Source of the DNA: Pseudarthrobacter defluvii | GTDB lineage: Bacteria > Actinomycetota > Actinomycetes > Actinomycetales > Micrococcaceae | Assembly: GCF_030323865.1 (NCBI RefSeq) | Contig: NZ_CP066362.1 | Span: 1,674,001 to 1,738,000 of the forward strand | Length of the DNA stretch: 64,000 nt | Direction of reading: 5' to 3' | Shown: positions 14,896 to 24,308 of the stretch, one piece after another | Layout of the letters: every line of letters begins with the position of its first letter | How positions within the stretch are numbered: position 1 is the first letter of the stretch | Notes under the pieces: model-generated | Told to the model about the DNA's origin: nothing | What the model saw: the letters and a program-made list of their open reading frames with translations, nothing else | Databases searched by the model: none | Made by a program: the position numbers and the translations under genes

Positions 14896-16668
14896 CTAGA
14901 GTCCCAGGTCCGCTTCGAACGCGCCTTCTTCGAGGCGTGCCTTCAGGGTCTGGAGGAACCGGCCTGCGTCCGCGCCGTCCACCAGGCGGTGGTCGTACGT
15001 CAGGGACAGGTACATCATGGAGCGGATGGCGATCGAGTCGTCACCGTTTTCGTCAGCAACCACCACGGGGCGCTTGACGATGGCGCCGGTGCCCAGGATG
15101 CCAACCTGCGGCTGGTTGATGATCGGGGTGTCGAACAGCGCGCCCACCGAACCGATGTTGGTGATGCTGAACGTGCCGCCGGACAGTTCGTCCGGACCGA
15201 TCTTGCCGTCGCGGGTGCGGGAAGCAACGTCGGCGATCTTGCCGGCCAGGCCGGCAAGGTTCAGGTTGCCGGCGTCCGCGATGACCGGAACAAGGAGGCC
15301 CTTGTCCGTGTCGACAGCGATCGCCAGGTGCTCGGCGTTGTGGTAGGTGATCTCCTGCTTTTCCTCGTCGTAGGCAGCGTTGAGCTTGGGGTGCTGCTTG
15401 AGGGCCTCGGCAACGGCCTTGGCGATGAAGGGCAGGAAGGTCAGCTTGGTGCCATTCTGGGCCTGGAACGAGTTCTTGGCACGGGCACGCAGCTTGGCGA
15501 CCTTGGTCATGTCCACTTCGTGGACCTGGGTCAGCTGGGTGGAGATTTCCAGCGACTCGCGCATGCGCCGGGCGATGACCTGGCGGATGCGGGGAGCCTT
15601 TTGGGTGGTGCCGCGCAGCGACGAGGCTGCTGCGCCGGATGGAGCCGGGGCGGAGGCGGCAGGGGCTGCTGCCGGAGCCGCAGCGGGTGCGGCCTTGGCC
15701 TCGGCGGCGGCGATGACATCCTGCTTGCGGATGCGGCCACCAACACCGGTGCCGGAGAGGCTGGAGATGTCCACGCCGTGCTGGTTGGCCAGCTTGCGGA
15801 CCAGGGGAGTGACGTAGCCGGACTCGGATCCGCCGGCCGGTGCTGCTTCCTGGGCTGCCGGAGCAGCAGGAGCCTGGGCGGCGGGAGCCGGGGCAGCCTG
15901 GGGTGCAGCCTGCTCGGGGGCCTGCTGGGCAGGAACGGCCTGGGCGGGAGCGGTCTGCGCAGGAGCGGACTCTGCCGGAGCGGGCTTGGGGGCTTCCTGC
16001 TGGGGAGCGGCGGGTGCAGCCTGCGGAGCTGCGGCAGCGGGAGCGCCCGAGCCAATGACGGCGAGTACGGAGCCAACCTCGGCGGTCTCGTCCTCGTTGA
16101 CGCGGATTTCCTGCAGGGTGCCGGCGACGGGAGACGGGATCTCGGTGTCTACCTTGTCGGTGGAAACTTCCAGCAACGGCTCGTCCACCTCGACGGAGTC
16201 GCCGACGGCCTTGAGCCAGCGGGTGACGGTGCCTTCGGTGACGCTTTCACCAAGTGCGGGGAGGGTGACCTCGTGGCTTTCGCCGCCGCCGGCAGCGGGT
16301 GCTTCTGCGGCAGGTGCCTCCTGCGCGGGAGCTGCTTCAGCCGGTGCTTCCTGTGCGGGAGCGGCTGCAGGTGCCTCTTCGGCGGGAGCAGCAGCGGGGG
16401 CTTCTTCTGCGGGGGCAGAACCGCCGCCGGAGCCGTCACCGATGCGCACCAGCGGTGCACCTACCTCGGCGGTCTCATCTTCAGCGACCAGGATTTCTTC
16501 AATCACGCCAGCTACAGGAGAGGGGATTTCAGTGTCTACTTTGTCGGTGGAGACTTCGAGCAGCGGCTCGTCCACCTCTACCCGGTCACCTACCTGCTTG
16601 AGCCAGCGGGTGACGGTTCCTTCGGTGACACTCTCACCGAGGGCGGGCAAGTTAACGGATTCAGACAT
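14896..16668 (-). CDS. sucB: 2-oxoacid dehydrogenase E2, dihydrolipoamide succinyl/acetyltransferase (actinobacterial SucB type)
   Basis: A 590-residue E2 with domains in order: lipoyl 1 (1-76, Lys43 in [10 protein letters not shown]), an Ala/Pro/Glu linker, lipoyl 2 (133-208, Lys172 in the same motif), a second Ala/Pro/Gln linker, the E3/E1-binding domain (about 283-320) and the acyltransferase core (about 355-590) with the catalytic DHRLVDG (His560). It carries acyl groups in pyruvate and 2-oxoglutarate oxidation. In actinobacteria this protein (DlaT in M. tuberculosis) can serve the pyruvate dehydrogenase despite the sucB name. ATG 16668 is preceded by AGGAG; the frame stays open 30 codons upstream. 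lpdA is directly upstream, across 114 bp and a hairpin. Confidence 0.94.
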   Translation of the reverse strand: MSESVNLPALGESVTEGTVTRWLKQVGDRVEVDEPLLEVSTDKVDTEIPSPVAGVIEEILVAEDETAEVGAPLVRIGDGSGGGSAPAEEAPAAAPAEEAPAAAPAQEAPAEAAPAQEAPAAEAPAAGGGESHEVTLPALGESVTEGTVTRWLKAVGDSVEVDEPLLEVSTDKVDTEIPSPVAGTLQEIRVNEDETAEVGSVLAVIGSGAPAAAAPQAAPAAPQQEAPKPAPAESAPAQTAPAQAVPAQQAPEQAAPQAAPAPAAQAPAAPAAQEAAPAGGSESGYVTPLVRKLANQHGVDISSLSGTGVGGRIRKQDVIAAAEAKAAPAAAPAAAPAASAPAPSGAAASSLRGTTQKAPRIRQVIARRMRESLEISTQLTQVHEVDMTKVAKLRARAKNSFQAQNGTKLTFLPFIAKAVAEALKQHPKLNAAYDEEKQEITYHNAEHLAIAVDTDKGLLVPVIADAGNLNLAGLAGKIADVASRTRDGKIGPDELSGGTFSITNIGSVGALFDTPIINQPQVGILGTGAIVKRPVVVADENGDDSIAIRSMMYLSLTYDHRLVDGADAGRFLQTLKARLEEGAFEADLGL

Positions 16669-16729
16669 GTCGTCCCCGTTCTCCTTATTGATCTTTAGTG
16701 CGAATGGTTGCTGCCTTGTTGGAAGCCTA

Positions 16730-16758
16730 GTGCACCCGGTCTGCGCGACCGGGTGCAC
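16730..16758 (-). other. Intercistronic hairpin between lpdA and sucB
   Basis: A perfect 12-bp stem (16730-16741 with 16747-16758) encloses a 5-base loop, with no U run after it. It may set relative lpdA and sucB expression by processing, mRNA protection or partial termination. Confidence 0.5.
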
Positions 16759-16782
16759 CGGGCCTGGTAATGCCGGCGAAAA

Positions 16783-18168
16783 TCAGCCGTGGAGCGGCTT
16801 GCCGGCCAGTGCCAGGTGGGCTTCGCCGAGGGCTTCGTTCTGGGTGGGGTGCGCGTGCACCAGCTGTGCCACATCCTCCGGGTAGGCTTCCCAGTTCACG
16901 ATCAGCTGGGCCTCGCCCACCTGCTCGCCCATGCGGGCGCCGATCATGTGGACGCCCACCACGGGGCCGTCCTTCTGGCGGACCAGCTTGATCAGGCCCG
17001 AGGTGCCAAGGATGGAGCTCTTGCCGTTGCCGGCCAGGTTGTACTCCTGGGTCTGCACCTGGTCCTCGCCGAACTTTTCCTTGGCAGCCTTCTCGGTGTA
17101 GCCGACGGTGGCGATTTCGGGCTCGGAATAGGTGACCTTGGGGATGTTGATGTCCTCGACCACTACAGGCTTCAGGCCGGCAATTTCCTCGGCCACGAAG
17201 ATGCCCTGCTGGTAGCCGCGGTGGGCCAGCTGCACACCGGGGACGATGTCACCCACGGCGTAGATGTTGCCTACGCCGGTGTGCAGGCGCTCGTTGGTGA
17301 TGACGAAGCCGCGGTCGATGGTGACGCCAGCTTCCTCGTAGCCCAGGTTGGCCGTGACGGGGCCACGGCCGACGGCGACCAGCAGCAGGTCCGCTTCGAA
17401 CGTCTTGCCGTCCACCAGGGTGACCTTGACGCCGTCGTCATTCTGCTCGACGCCCTGGAAGAAAACGCCGGTGGAGAACTTGATGCCGCGCTTCTTGAAG
17501 GCACGCTCGAAGTTCTTGATGATCGTGGCGTCCTCGTTGGGAACGAGGGAGGGCAGTCCTTCGACGATGGTCACGTCCACGCCGAACGACTTCCAGACCG
17601 AGGCGAACTCGACGCCGATGACGCCGCCGCCCAGGATGATGGCGCTCTTGGGGATGGTGTCCATGGTGAGGGCCTGGTCGGAGGTGATGACCTTGCCGCC
17701 GATTTCCAGGCCGGGAAGGGTGCGCGAGTAGGAGCCGGTGGCCAGGACGATGTTCTTGCCCTTGTAGGCGGTGCCGTTCACCACGATTGTGTCGGTGCCC
17801 TGCAGCTTGCCTTCACCCTCGATGACGGTGATGCCCTTCTTGGACTTGATCAGACCCTGCAGGCCCTTGTACTTGCCGGCGATGATGCCGTCCTTGTACG
17901 CGTTGACGGCGTTGATGTCGATGCCGTCGAGGGTGACGTTCACGCCGTACTTGGCGGAGTCACGGGCGTGGTCGGCCAGCTCTGCGGAGTGCAGCAGGGC
18001 CTTGGTGGGGATGCAGCCGTTGTGGAGGCAGGTGCCGCCCAGCTTGGCCTTCTCCACGAGGCCGACGGTGAGGCCGAGCTGTACCGCACGCAGCGCTGCA
18101 GCGTACCCGCCGCTGCCGCCACCGAGTACCAGGATGTCGAATTCTTGCGCAGTTGCCTGATCGGCCAC
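16783..18168 (-). CDS. lpdA: Dihydrolipoyl dehydrogenase (E3)
   Basis: A 461-residue flavoprotein disulfide reductase that reoxidises dihydrolipoyl groups with NAD. The FAD dinucleotide motif GGGSGGYAAA is at about 16-25, the redox-active disulfide is Cys47-Cys52 in GGTCLHNGCIPTK, the NAD motif GGGVIGVEFAS lies mid-protein, and the C-terminal HAHPTQNEA holds the catalytic His/Glu pair. Length is standard. It is upstream of sucB in the same direction and probably co-transcribed; LipB and LipA encoded nearby supply the lipoyl cofactor. A 7-bp inverted repeat at 18281-18302 lies in its promoter region. Confidence 0.97.
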   Translation of the reverse strand: MADQATAQEFDILVLGGGSGGYAAALRAVQLGLTVGLVEKAKLGGTCLHNGCIPTKALLHSAELADHARDSAKYGVNVTLDGIDINAVNAYKDGIIAGKYKGLQGLIKSKKGITVIEGEGKLQGTDTIVVNGTAYKGKNIVLATGSYSRTLPGLEIGGKVITSDQALTMDTIPKSAIILGGGVIGVEFASVWKSFGVDVTIVEGLPSLVPNEDATIIKNFERAFKKRGIKFSTGVFFQGVEQNDDGVKVTLVDGKTFEADLLLVAVGRGPVTANLGYEEAGVTIDRGFVITNERLHTGVGNIYAVGDIVPGVQLAHRGYQQGIFVAEEIAGLKPVVVEDINIPKVTYSEPEIATVGYTEKAAKEKFGEDQVQTQEYNLAGNGKSSILGTSGLIKLVRQKDGPVVGVHMIGARMGEQVGEAQLIVNWEAYPEDVAQLVHAHPTQNEALGEAHLALAGKPLHG

Positions 18169-18280
18169 TAAAACGCTCCCTCGCGTGAACGATGACGCGA
18201 TCAGCGCGCATCATCTGGTCTTGGAACTTGCACTGCCGTGATTATGTCAGCAGGGCAACTCTCTTGCATTTGTGACTACC

Positions 18281-18302
18281 GTGGTTCACCTTAGCGAACC
18301 AC
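18281..18302. promoter_or_regulatory. Candidate operator upstream of lpdA
   Basis: GTGGTTC-N8-GAACCAC is a perfect inverted repeat 113-134 bases upstream of the lpdA start. It lies between the pepA hairpin and the presumed lpdA promoter, so a regulator binding site is possible. Confidence 0.35.
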
Positions 18303-18350
18303 CTATCCATGCTCCACCTTGGCGCTGCGTTTGTGGAGCGCTTGTGTCCA

Positions 18351-18405
18351 GTGTCACGCGGCCCTGTGGCACAGGAATCACCTGCGCCGCAGGGCCGCGT
18401 GACAC
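18351..18405 (-). terminator. Large hairpin after pepA
   Basis: A perfect 16-bp GC-rich stem (18351-18366 with 18390-18405) with a 23-base loop lies 18 bases past the pepA stop. It has no U tract, so it is terminator-like rather than classical. Confidence 0.6.
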
Positions 18406-18422
18406 CTGGCCGGCAGCCTTGC

Positions 18423-19946
18423 CTAAGCCGCGGCCAGGATGTCCTCCACGTACGCAATGAGGGTACGGACGGTGCATCCGGTGCCCTGCTTGTGCGTGTA
18501 GCCGTACGGGCTGCCGTTATTAAAGGACGGTCCTGCAATATCGATGTGCGCCCAGGGGATCTGTTCGCCCGCTTTGTCCTTACCCACGAACTCGCGCAGG
18601 AACACGGCAGCGGTCATCATTCCGCCGTGCCGTTCGCCGATGTTGGCTAGGTCGGCAACCTGGGAGTCCAGGGTGGGGCGCAGTTCCTCCGGCAGGGGCA
18701 TGGGCCACACCAGCTCGCCGGCGCGGTCCGCCGCGGCCTTGAGCGCGCCCGTGACGCTGTCCGAGCCCATGACGCCGGCGGTACGGTTGCCCAGTGCGAT
18801 CAGCTGCGCGCCGGTGAGGGTTGCGACGTCGATGATGGCATCCGGGTATTCGCGGCTGGCGGCGACGATGCCGTCCGCCATGACCAGGCGGCCCTCGGCG
18901 TCGGTATTGAGGACCTCCACCGTCTTGCCGCCGAACATGGTCAGGACGTCGGCAGGACGTGACGCTCCGCCACCGGGCATGTTCTCTGCGATGCAGAGCC
19001 AGGCGGTCGCCTTGACCGGCAGGCCCAGGCCGGCGAGGGCCAGGACAGTGTTAAGGACGACGGCGGCACCGGCCATGTCGCTCTTCATGTCGCCCATGTT
19101 GAGGGCCGGCTTGAGGGAGATTCCGCCGGTGTCGAAGGTGATCCCCTTGCCCACCAGGGCAACCTTGGCGGTGGCCTTCGCGGGGGAGTACTCAACCTTG
19201 ACCAGCCGCGGCTGCCGCGTGGAGCCCTTGCCCACGCCCATGATGCCGCCGAAGCCTTCCTTTTCAAGGCGCTTCTCGTCCCAGACCGTGACCTTGACGG
19301 GCAGGCCCTTGGCCAGGTCCTTGGCGGCCTCGGCGAACGATTCGGGGTAAAGGTGGCTCGGCGGGGTGTTGACCAGGGACCGGGTGGCATTAACGGCCTT
19401 GGCCACCAGGCCGGCCCGCTTCAGTGCCGCCTCCAGCTCCGGCGTGCCGGCCAGCTCGTTGAAGATGACGGCATTGCGCACCGGGTCCTTAAGTCCGTCG
19501 GAGGAGGACCGGAACTCGGTGAAGGAGTAGGCGCCCAGGGCGGCACCCTCGGCGACGGCCGTGACGTCCTGTACCGTCGCCGTCGGGAATGCCAGGGTGA
19601 CCGTGGCCAGGCCGGCCAGCTGCCGGACGGCCGATCCAGCTGCCCGGCGGAGCGACTCGCCCGTGAGCGGCCCGTTGGCGGGAACCTTGCCGACGCCGGC
19701 CAGGACCAGGATGCCGGCCCCGGTCTCGGGCAGGCCGGGCAGGCGGACCAGCTGGTCCGCGGCGCCGGTGACACCCAGTGCCTTGAGGGAGTCCGCGAGG
19801 GCCTCGGCGGACTTTGCGGTCAGGGGGTTATCCAACAGGACCGGCCCGTCAGTTCCCTGGCCCACCCCGATGACCACTGCATCACTGGGGTTCTTCTTCA
19901 GGTCCCGCGCGACGGTACTAAGGTTGACTTCAGTATTCTTGACCAC
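18423..19946 (-). CDS. pepA: Leucyl aminopeptidase (M17)
   Basis: A 507-residue cytosolic aminopeptidase that removes N-terminal residues, using two metal ions. The C-terminal catalytic domain has the metal and catalytic motifs VGKGITFDTGGISLKP, the DMAGAA aspartate and NTDAEGRLVMADG with its Asp/Glu pair and Arg. The N-terminal domain (1 to about 165) is the usual variable M17 domain. The start is GTG 19946 with GAGGA upstream. In M. tuberculosis the orthologue (pepB) is also next to the E2 gene. It could complete the breakdown of peptides produced by the tricorn protease encoded nearby, but that pairing is inference. Confidence 0.95.
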   Translation of the reverse strand: MVKNTEVNLSTVARDLKKNPSDAVVIGVGQGTDGPVLLDNPLTAKSAEALADSLKALGVTGAADQLVRLPGLPETGAGILVLAGVGKVPANGPLTGESLRRAAGSAVRQLAGLATVTLAFPTATVQDVTAVAEGAALGAYSFTEFRSSSDGLKDPVRNAVIFNELAGTPELEAALKRAGLVAKAVNATRSLVNTPPSHLYPESFAEAAKDLAKGLPVKVTVWDEKRLEKEGFGGIMGVGKGSTRQPRLVKVEYSPAKATAKVALVGKGITFDTGGISLKPALNMGDMKSDMAGAAVVLNTVLALAGLGLPVKATAWLCIAENMPGGGASRPADVLTMFGGKTVEVLNTDAEGRLVMADGIVAASREYPDAIIDVATLTGAQLIALGNRTAGVMGSDSVTGALKAAADRAGELVWPMPLPEELRPTLDSQVADLANIGERHGGMMTAAVFLREFVGKDKAGEQIPWAHIDIAGPSFNNGSPYGYTHKQGTGCTVRTLIAYVEDILAAA

Positions 19947-20203
19947 AGGGATGAGTCCTCAATTCTCGAAACGTTCGGGCAGGGATGCATGTTGGGCGCT
20001 CTGCCATGGTGGCCCGGATCCGGCCGTTCTGGACGGTCCCCGGGGTGCGTGCAAGCCCGCCTGGCAGGCCAGTTCCGATCGTAGCCCTTCCCCGGCGCCG
20101 CAGGAGAATTTCCTGAGAGGTGCGCCACACCGGCTGATGGAATGCCGGGTGGCCCCGCCGCGTTATGAATGATGTCCACCCGCACCCCTGAAAGGAACAT
20201 GCC

Positions 20204-21142
20204 GTGCTTGAACGGATTTCCGGCTCCCTGCTGGACCCCGACGCGCTTTATGCCAGCAACATCGAGCTGTTCCACAGCCCCGAACTCCAGGGGCTGAACC
20301 TGGTGATGGGTTTCACCGGATTCGCCGACGCAGGCCACGTGGTGAAGCAGATCAACGCAGAACTGCTGGACTCCCTCGATGCCCAGCCCGTTGCCGTCTT
20401 CGACGCCGACCAACTGATCGACTACAGGTCACGGCGCCCACACCTGAGCTTCGTCGAAGACCATATCCAGGACTACCAGGAGCCTCGGCTGGCCCTTTAC
20501 CGGCTGGTGGATGGACTGGGAAAGCCGTTCCTCCTCCTGGCCGGCTTCGAACCCGACCTGCAGTGGGAACGGTTCGCCCGCGCCGTGGTGAACATCGTGG
20601 AGAAGCTGGACGTCAACCTCGTCACCTGGATCCACTCCATTCCCATGCCCGTGCCGCACACCCGCCCCGTGGGGGTGACGGTGCACGGGAACCGGCCGGA
20701 ACTCATCGAGGGCATCTCGGTGTGGAAACCCACGGTCGAAGTTCCCGCCGCCGTCGGGCACATCCTGGAGCTGCGCCTCGTGGAAGCCGGACGGAATGTC
20801 GCCGGCTACGTCATCCACGCGCCGCACTACCTTGCCGAAGCCGAGTACCCCACCGCCGCCGTCGCCGGGCTGGAATACCTGGGCGCCGCCACGTCCCTGA
20901 TGCTGCCCACCGACCGGCTTCGCGAGTCAGGCCGCGAGGTCAGCCGCCAGATCGCCGAGCAGATCGAAGCGTCGGAGGAAGTCCAGCAGGTGGTGTCCCG
21001 CCTCGAAACCCGGTACGACGAAAAATCCGACGGCATCGTGCGCAGGTCGCTGCTGGCCAACGAGAATGATGAGCTTCCGGACGCCGATGACCTGGGCGCA
21101 GCCGTGGAGGCCTACCTGGCCAGGGAGAACCCGGGGCAGTAG
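20204..21142 (+). CDS. PAC2 family protein (proteasome-assembly-chaperone-like)
   Basis: A 312-residue PAC2-fold protein. The family region runs from about residue 15 (SNIELFHSPELQGLNLVMGFTGFADAGHVV) to about 240, with the motif LLLAGFEPDLQWERFA and a C-terminal helical extension containing an alternating charged stretch and an acidic end. Eukaryotic PAC2 chaperones assemble proteasomes, and actinobacterial members are linked to proteasome-containing genomes, but their role is unproven. The GTG start has AAAGGA seven bases upstream. It is divergent from pepA across 257 bp in which I see nothing beyond promoters. Confidence 0.88.
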   Translation: MLERISGSLLDPDALYASNIELFHSPELQGLNLVMGFTGFADAGHVVKQINAELLDSLDAQPVAVFDADQLIDYRSRRPHLSFVEDHIQDYQEPRLALYRLVDGLGKPFLLLAGFEPDLQWERFARAVVNIVEKLDVNLVTWIHSIPMPVPHTRPVGVTVHGNRPELIEGISVWKPTVEVPAAVGHILELRLVEAGRNVAGYVIHAPHYLAEAEYPTAAVAGLEYLGAATSLMLPTDRLRESGREVSRQIAEQIEASEEVQQVVSRLETRYDEKSDGIVRRSLLANENDELPDADDLGAAVEAYLARENPGQ

Positions 21143-21181
21143 CGCTGGTCACAACGCCCCGGAAAGCGGCGTCCCGCCGGG

Positions 21182-21187
21182 CATAAT
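21182..21187 (+). promoter_or_regulatory. -10 hexamer CATAAT of a leaderless start (MFS gene)
   Basis: CATAAT is followed by six bases and then GTG 21194. No -35 consensus is visible. Confidence 0.45.
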
Positions 21188-21193
21188 GAAGTG

Positions 21194-22540
21194 GTGACTG
21201 CACCCCGCGCCTGGCTTATCTGGACCATCGGAATTTTTGGGTACCTGGTGGCCGTGGCGCAGCGGACCTCGTTCGGCGTGGTGGGCCTTGAAGCTACCGA
21301 ACGCTTCCACGCCACGGCGTCGGCCATCTCCTTCTTCACTGTCCTGCAACTGCTGGTCTACGCGGGACTCCAGATTCCCGTGGGCCTGCTGGTGGACAGG
21401 CTTGGTTCGCGCGTCATGATCGCCGGCGGTGCGGTCCTGATGGGGCTGGGACAGCTGCAGTTGGCGTTTGCCGACAGCATCCCCGGGGGAGTCCTGGGCC
21501 GCGTCCTGGTGGGTGCCGGCGACGCGATGACCTTCATCTCGGTCATCCGGCTCATACCGCTCTGGTTCGCTCCCGCCCGCGTCCCGCTGGTAACCCAACT
21601 GACCGGCATGTCCGGCCAGTTGGGGCAATTGTTCAGCGTCCTGCCCTTCGCAACGGTCCTGCACCTGTCCGGCTGGACCCCCGCTTTCCTGATGCTGGCG
21701 GGAATGTCCGGAGTCGCCGTCGTACTGGTCGTCCTGCTGCTGCAGGACGCTCCCCCCGGCACCGAGCGGCCGCACGCCCGGCAGGGGCTTCGGGCAACCG
21801 GGGCCTCGCTGGCCCGCGCCTGGAGCCAGCCCGGCACGCGGCTGGGGATGTGGAGCCACTTCACCATCCAGTTCAGCGGAACCGTCTTTGCCATGACCTG
21901 GGGCTACCCGTTCCTGATTTCCGGGCAGGGCCTGGACGCAGGCACTGTTGCCGCACTGATGGCGCTCTATGTCGCCGCGGCCATGGCGGCGGGCCCCTTC
22001 ATTGGGCGTTTCGTTTCGCGCCACCCACTGCGCCGCTCCACCATGGTGCTGCTGATTGCCGGCGCCACGGCAGCAGCATGGGCGGCCGTACTGCTGCTGC
22101 CCGGGCGGGCTCCGCTGTGGTTGCTGGCCGGACTTGTGGTGGTGCTGGCCATCGGGGGTCCTGGTTCGATGATCGGCTTCGACTTCGCCCGGACCTTCAA
22201 CCCGGCGCATCGAATCGGCACTGCCACCGGGATCGTGAACGTCGGCGGCTTCATCGCTGCCCTGGTGTCCATCTTCCTGATCGGCCTGGTGCTCGATGTC
22301 CTCTACGCCACCGGGTTCTCGCAGGGGGTGCTGTACGGTTTGGAGCCCTTCCGCCTGGCCCTGAGCGTCCAGTTCCTGCTGCTGGCTCTCGGCGCCGCCG
22401 CCATTGTGGCCTCGCGGCGGAAAGTGCGCCGGCAGATGGCGGCCCAGGGGATTGTAGTGCCGCCGTTGCGCAGCGCCCTGGCCCGGCAGCGCCGGGAAAG
22501 CCTGGCGCGCCGCCGCCAGCCGGCGCGCACCGACGACTGA
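21194..22540 (+). CDS. MFS transporter
   Basis: A 448-residue major facilitator with about 12 hydrophobic helices and the MFS loop 2-3 motif GLLVDRLGSRVMI near residue 65. The first helix starts at once (AWLIWTIGIFGYLVAVAQR), and the C-terminus is basic and cytoplasmic (SRRKVRRQM and SLARRRQPARTDD). The substrate is unknown; the overall shape resembles nitrate/nitrite or sugar-phosphate type permeases, but this is weak. GTG 21194 fits a leaderless start; GTG 21191 is one codon upstream. It stands between PAC2 and DUF4192 genes in the same direction. Confidence 0.88.
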   Translation: MTAPRAWLIWTIGIFGYLVAVAQRTSFGVVGLEATERFHATASAISFFTVLQLLVYAGLQIPVGLLVDRLGSRVMIAGGAVLMGLGQLQLAFADSIPGGVLGRVLVGAGDAMTFISVIRLIPLWFAPARVPLVTQLTGMSGQLGQLFSVLPFATVLHLSGWTPAFLMLAGMSGVAVVLVVLLLQDAPPGTERPHARQGLRATGASLARAWSQPGTRLGMWSHFTIQFSGTVFAMTWGYPFLISGQGLDAGTVAALMALYVAAAMAAGPFIGRFVSRHPLRRSTMVLLIAGATAAAWAAVLLLPGRAPLWLLAGLVVVLAIGGPGSMIGFDFARTFNPAHRIGTATGIVNVGGFIAALVSIFLIGLVLDVLYATGFSQGVLYGLEPFRLALSVQFLLLALGAAAIVASRRKVRRQMAAQGIVVPPLRSALARQRRESLARRRQPARTDD

Positions 22541-22663
22541 GGCGTTTTCGTTCCTTCCTTTGCCGCAGATCCTCCTTCTGTCACTGTTCCTCCACCGGGC
22601 CGTTTGCCCACATAGCTGAACTTGCCCCTGCCCGCGGCAGCGCCGGCGGCGAAAGCTGGAGCC

Positions 22664-23977
22664 ATGACAGCTCCAGAACGATTAACAATCCGCGGGCCGG
22701 AAGACATTCTTGGCTTCATTCCACACAGCCTGGGGTACTGGCCCGCTTCCAGCCTGGTGGCCATGACGCTGCACGGCACCAGGCTTGGCGCCACGCTGCG
22801 GCTTGATCTTCCGTCACCCGACGGGCCAGGCGATCCTTTCGGGTTTGCCGGCGCCGTCCGGCGCTACCTTGAGTCAGACCAGGATGCCGACGGCGCGCTG
22901 CTGGCCGTCTTCACCACTGACGCCGGAATGGTCCCGCCGAGCGCCTACGACCTCCTTATCTCCACAGTGCAGTGTTCCCTTGACGAAGGCGGGATGCCGG
23001 TCCGTGCTGCCTGGTTTGTGGGCGATGACTATTGGCGGGACGCCCTGTGCAGCGATGGTTCATGTTGCCCGCTTCCGGGGCGTCCGGTGCAGGAGATCCG
23101 GGACAGCATGCTGAATACGGAAATGGTCTACCGGGGGAGCAGCGTCGGCCCGGCACCAAGGGCCGGCAGCGCACCTGAAGCGGCGGTGCCTGCCATGCAC
23201 CTGGCCGCGGTCCTTGAAGCCCAGGCCGGCTGGCAAGAGGAGTTGGGATGGCGGTCCCGAAGCCGTGCGCAGTTCAAGGCCGTGCTCGGCTTTTGGCAGA
23301 TGCTGCTGGACCGGGCCCCGGCGGATGCCGGGGTGCCTGATATCGAGCGGGATGCCTTTCTTCGTGCCACGCTCCTGGTCCCCACGTGGCGGGATGCCGT
23401 GATGGTGATGGCCGCCGCGGGCAGGAGCGCTGCCGAAGCCGGCGCCGAACAGTTCAACGTCTTTGCGGAAGGAGATGACGGGGGCGGCGCCGACGAGTCC
23501 GTGGTGTTGCTGCCGCTGCTGATGCCGGCCGATTTCCCCCTCCGGGCCTTGCCAGTGGGCAAACCGCGGACGGAAACGGCAGGAGGACGGGCAGCTGCCT
23601 TTCGCCCGCCGCGCCGGACTACGGAAGGCGTGGCCCGCTCCGGTTCCGTTCCAGCCGGCTACGGCGAGGTGCTCATGGGTGTTGCGCCCGACGTTCCCGA
23701 CTGGGCAGGCCTGGAAGCACTGGACCGGGTCCTCGGGCAATTGGCTGTGCTGGGAGGGCAGGCTGCTGCCGCGGCGCTGACCATGCGCGGCTGGGTGGCG
23801 TGGTGCCGGGGCCGCGGTTCCTACGCTGCCGCCCACCTGGAGCAGGCCCTCGAGCTGGAGCCGGAATACCGGCTCGCCGAACTTCTGCTGGATCTCGTGG
23901 GCAGGGGAACGCTTTGTGGCTGGGCGGCGCGCAAGGAGGCGGCCTGGCAGAAGTTCGGGGAAGACACTGCCGGGTGA
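22664..23977 (+). CDS. DUF4192 domain-containing protein
   Basis: A 437-residue actinobacterial protein of unknown function. The family hallmark at the N-terminus is LTIRGPEDILGFIPHSLGYWP, followed by LVAMTLHGTRLGATLRLDLP. The middle has DDYWRDALCSDGSCCPLPGRP, with clustered cysteines that might bind metal. The C-terminal half is helical and TPR-like (AALTMRGWVAWCRGRGSYAAAHLEQALELEPEYRLA). ATG 22664 was chosen since conserved sequence begins there and GGAG precedes it; the frame extends 14 codons upstream. Confidence 0.88.
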   Translation: MTAPERLTIRGPEDILGFIPHSLGYWPASSLVAMTLHGTRLGATLRLDLPSPDGPGDPFGFAGAVRRYLESDQDADGALLAVFTTDAGMVPPSAYDLLISTVQCSLDEGGMPVRAAWFVGDDYWRDALCSDGSCCPLPGRPVQEIRDSMLNTEMVYRGSSVGPAPRAGSAPEAAVPAMHLAAVLEAQAGWQEELGWRSRSRAQFKAVLGFWQMLLDRAPADAGVPDIERDAFLRATLLVPTWRDAVMVMAAAGRSAAEAGAEQFNVFAEGDDGGGADESVVLLPLLMPADFPLRALPVGKPRTETAGGRAAAFRPPRRTTEGVARSGSVPAGYGEVLMGVAPDVPDWAGLEALDRVLGQLAVLGGQAAAAALTMRGWVAWCRGRGSYAAAHLEQALELEPEYRLAELLLDLVGRGTLCGWAARKEAAWQKFGEDTAG

Positions 23978-24308
23978 AAGCCGGGCGCTGTGAGGGGCGG
24001 GCGGCCGGAGTCAGGAGCGGGATATACCGGCCGGCATGGGCAAGACCTTCAGCAAGTGGCGGGACCGGATGGAAGCAGGGGAAGCCGGATCCAGGCAAAT
24101 CATGAGACAATGGATGCCGAGACCCGGTTGGGTCCGTGTATCGAGTGCTTGTAGCGGTCCCCGCCAGGGAACAATACAGCTGCTCCGGGAGTTGTCTTAA
24201 GTGACTCTGCCGGCCGTGGTGGCGCTTGGTTTTCATCACGGACTTGACAGGGTCATAGTGGTGTTGCCCGTATGGTGATTCCACAGACCACCGCTAGAAA
24301 GGTTTTCT
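23978..24308 (+). promoter_or_regulatory. Upstream region of sigA
   Basis: This 331-bp stretch has no convincing gene. It holds a consensus -35 hexamer TTGACA (24244-24249), but the best -10 hexamer TATGGT (24271-24276) is 21 bp away, too far for a normal promoter. CATAGT at 24254-24259 is another -10 candidate. GAAAGG at 24297-24302 is the sigA ribosome-binding site. An open frame of 54 codons at 24036-24200 lacks support. Confidence 0.45.

Noticed and set aside
24036..24200. 54-codon open frame upstream of sigA (starts MGKTFSKWRDRMEAG)
   Set aside because: It has no clear ribosome-binding site, only a weak TATACC nearby, and no recognisable motif. It could still be a small protein, but I cannot support it.
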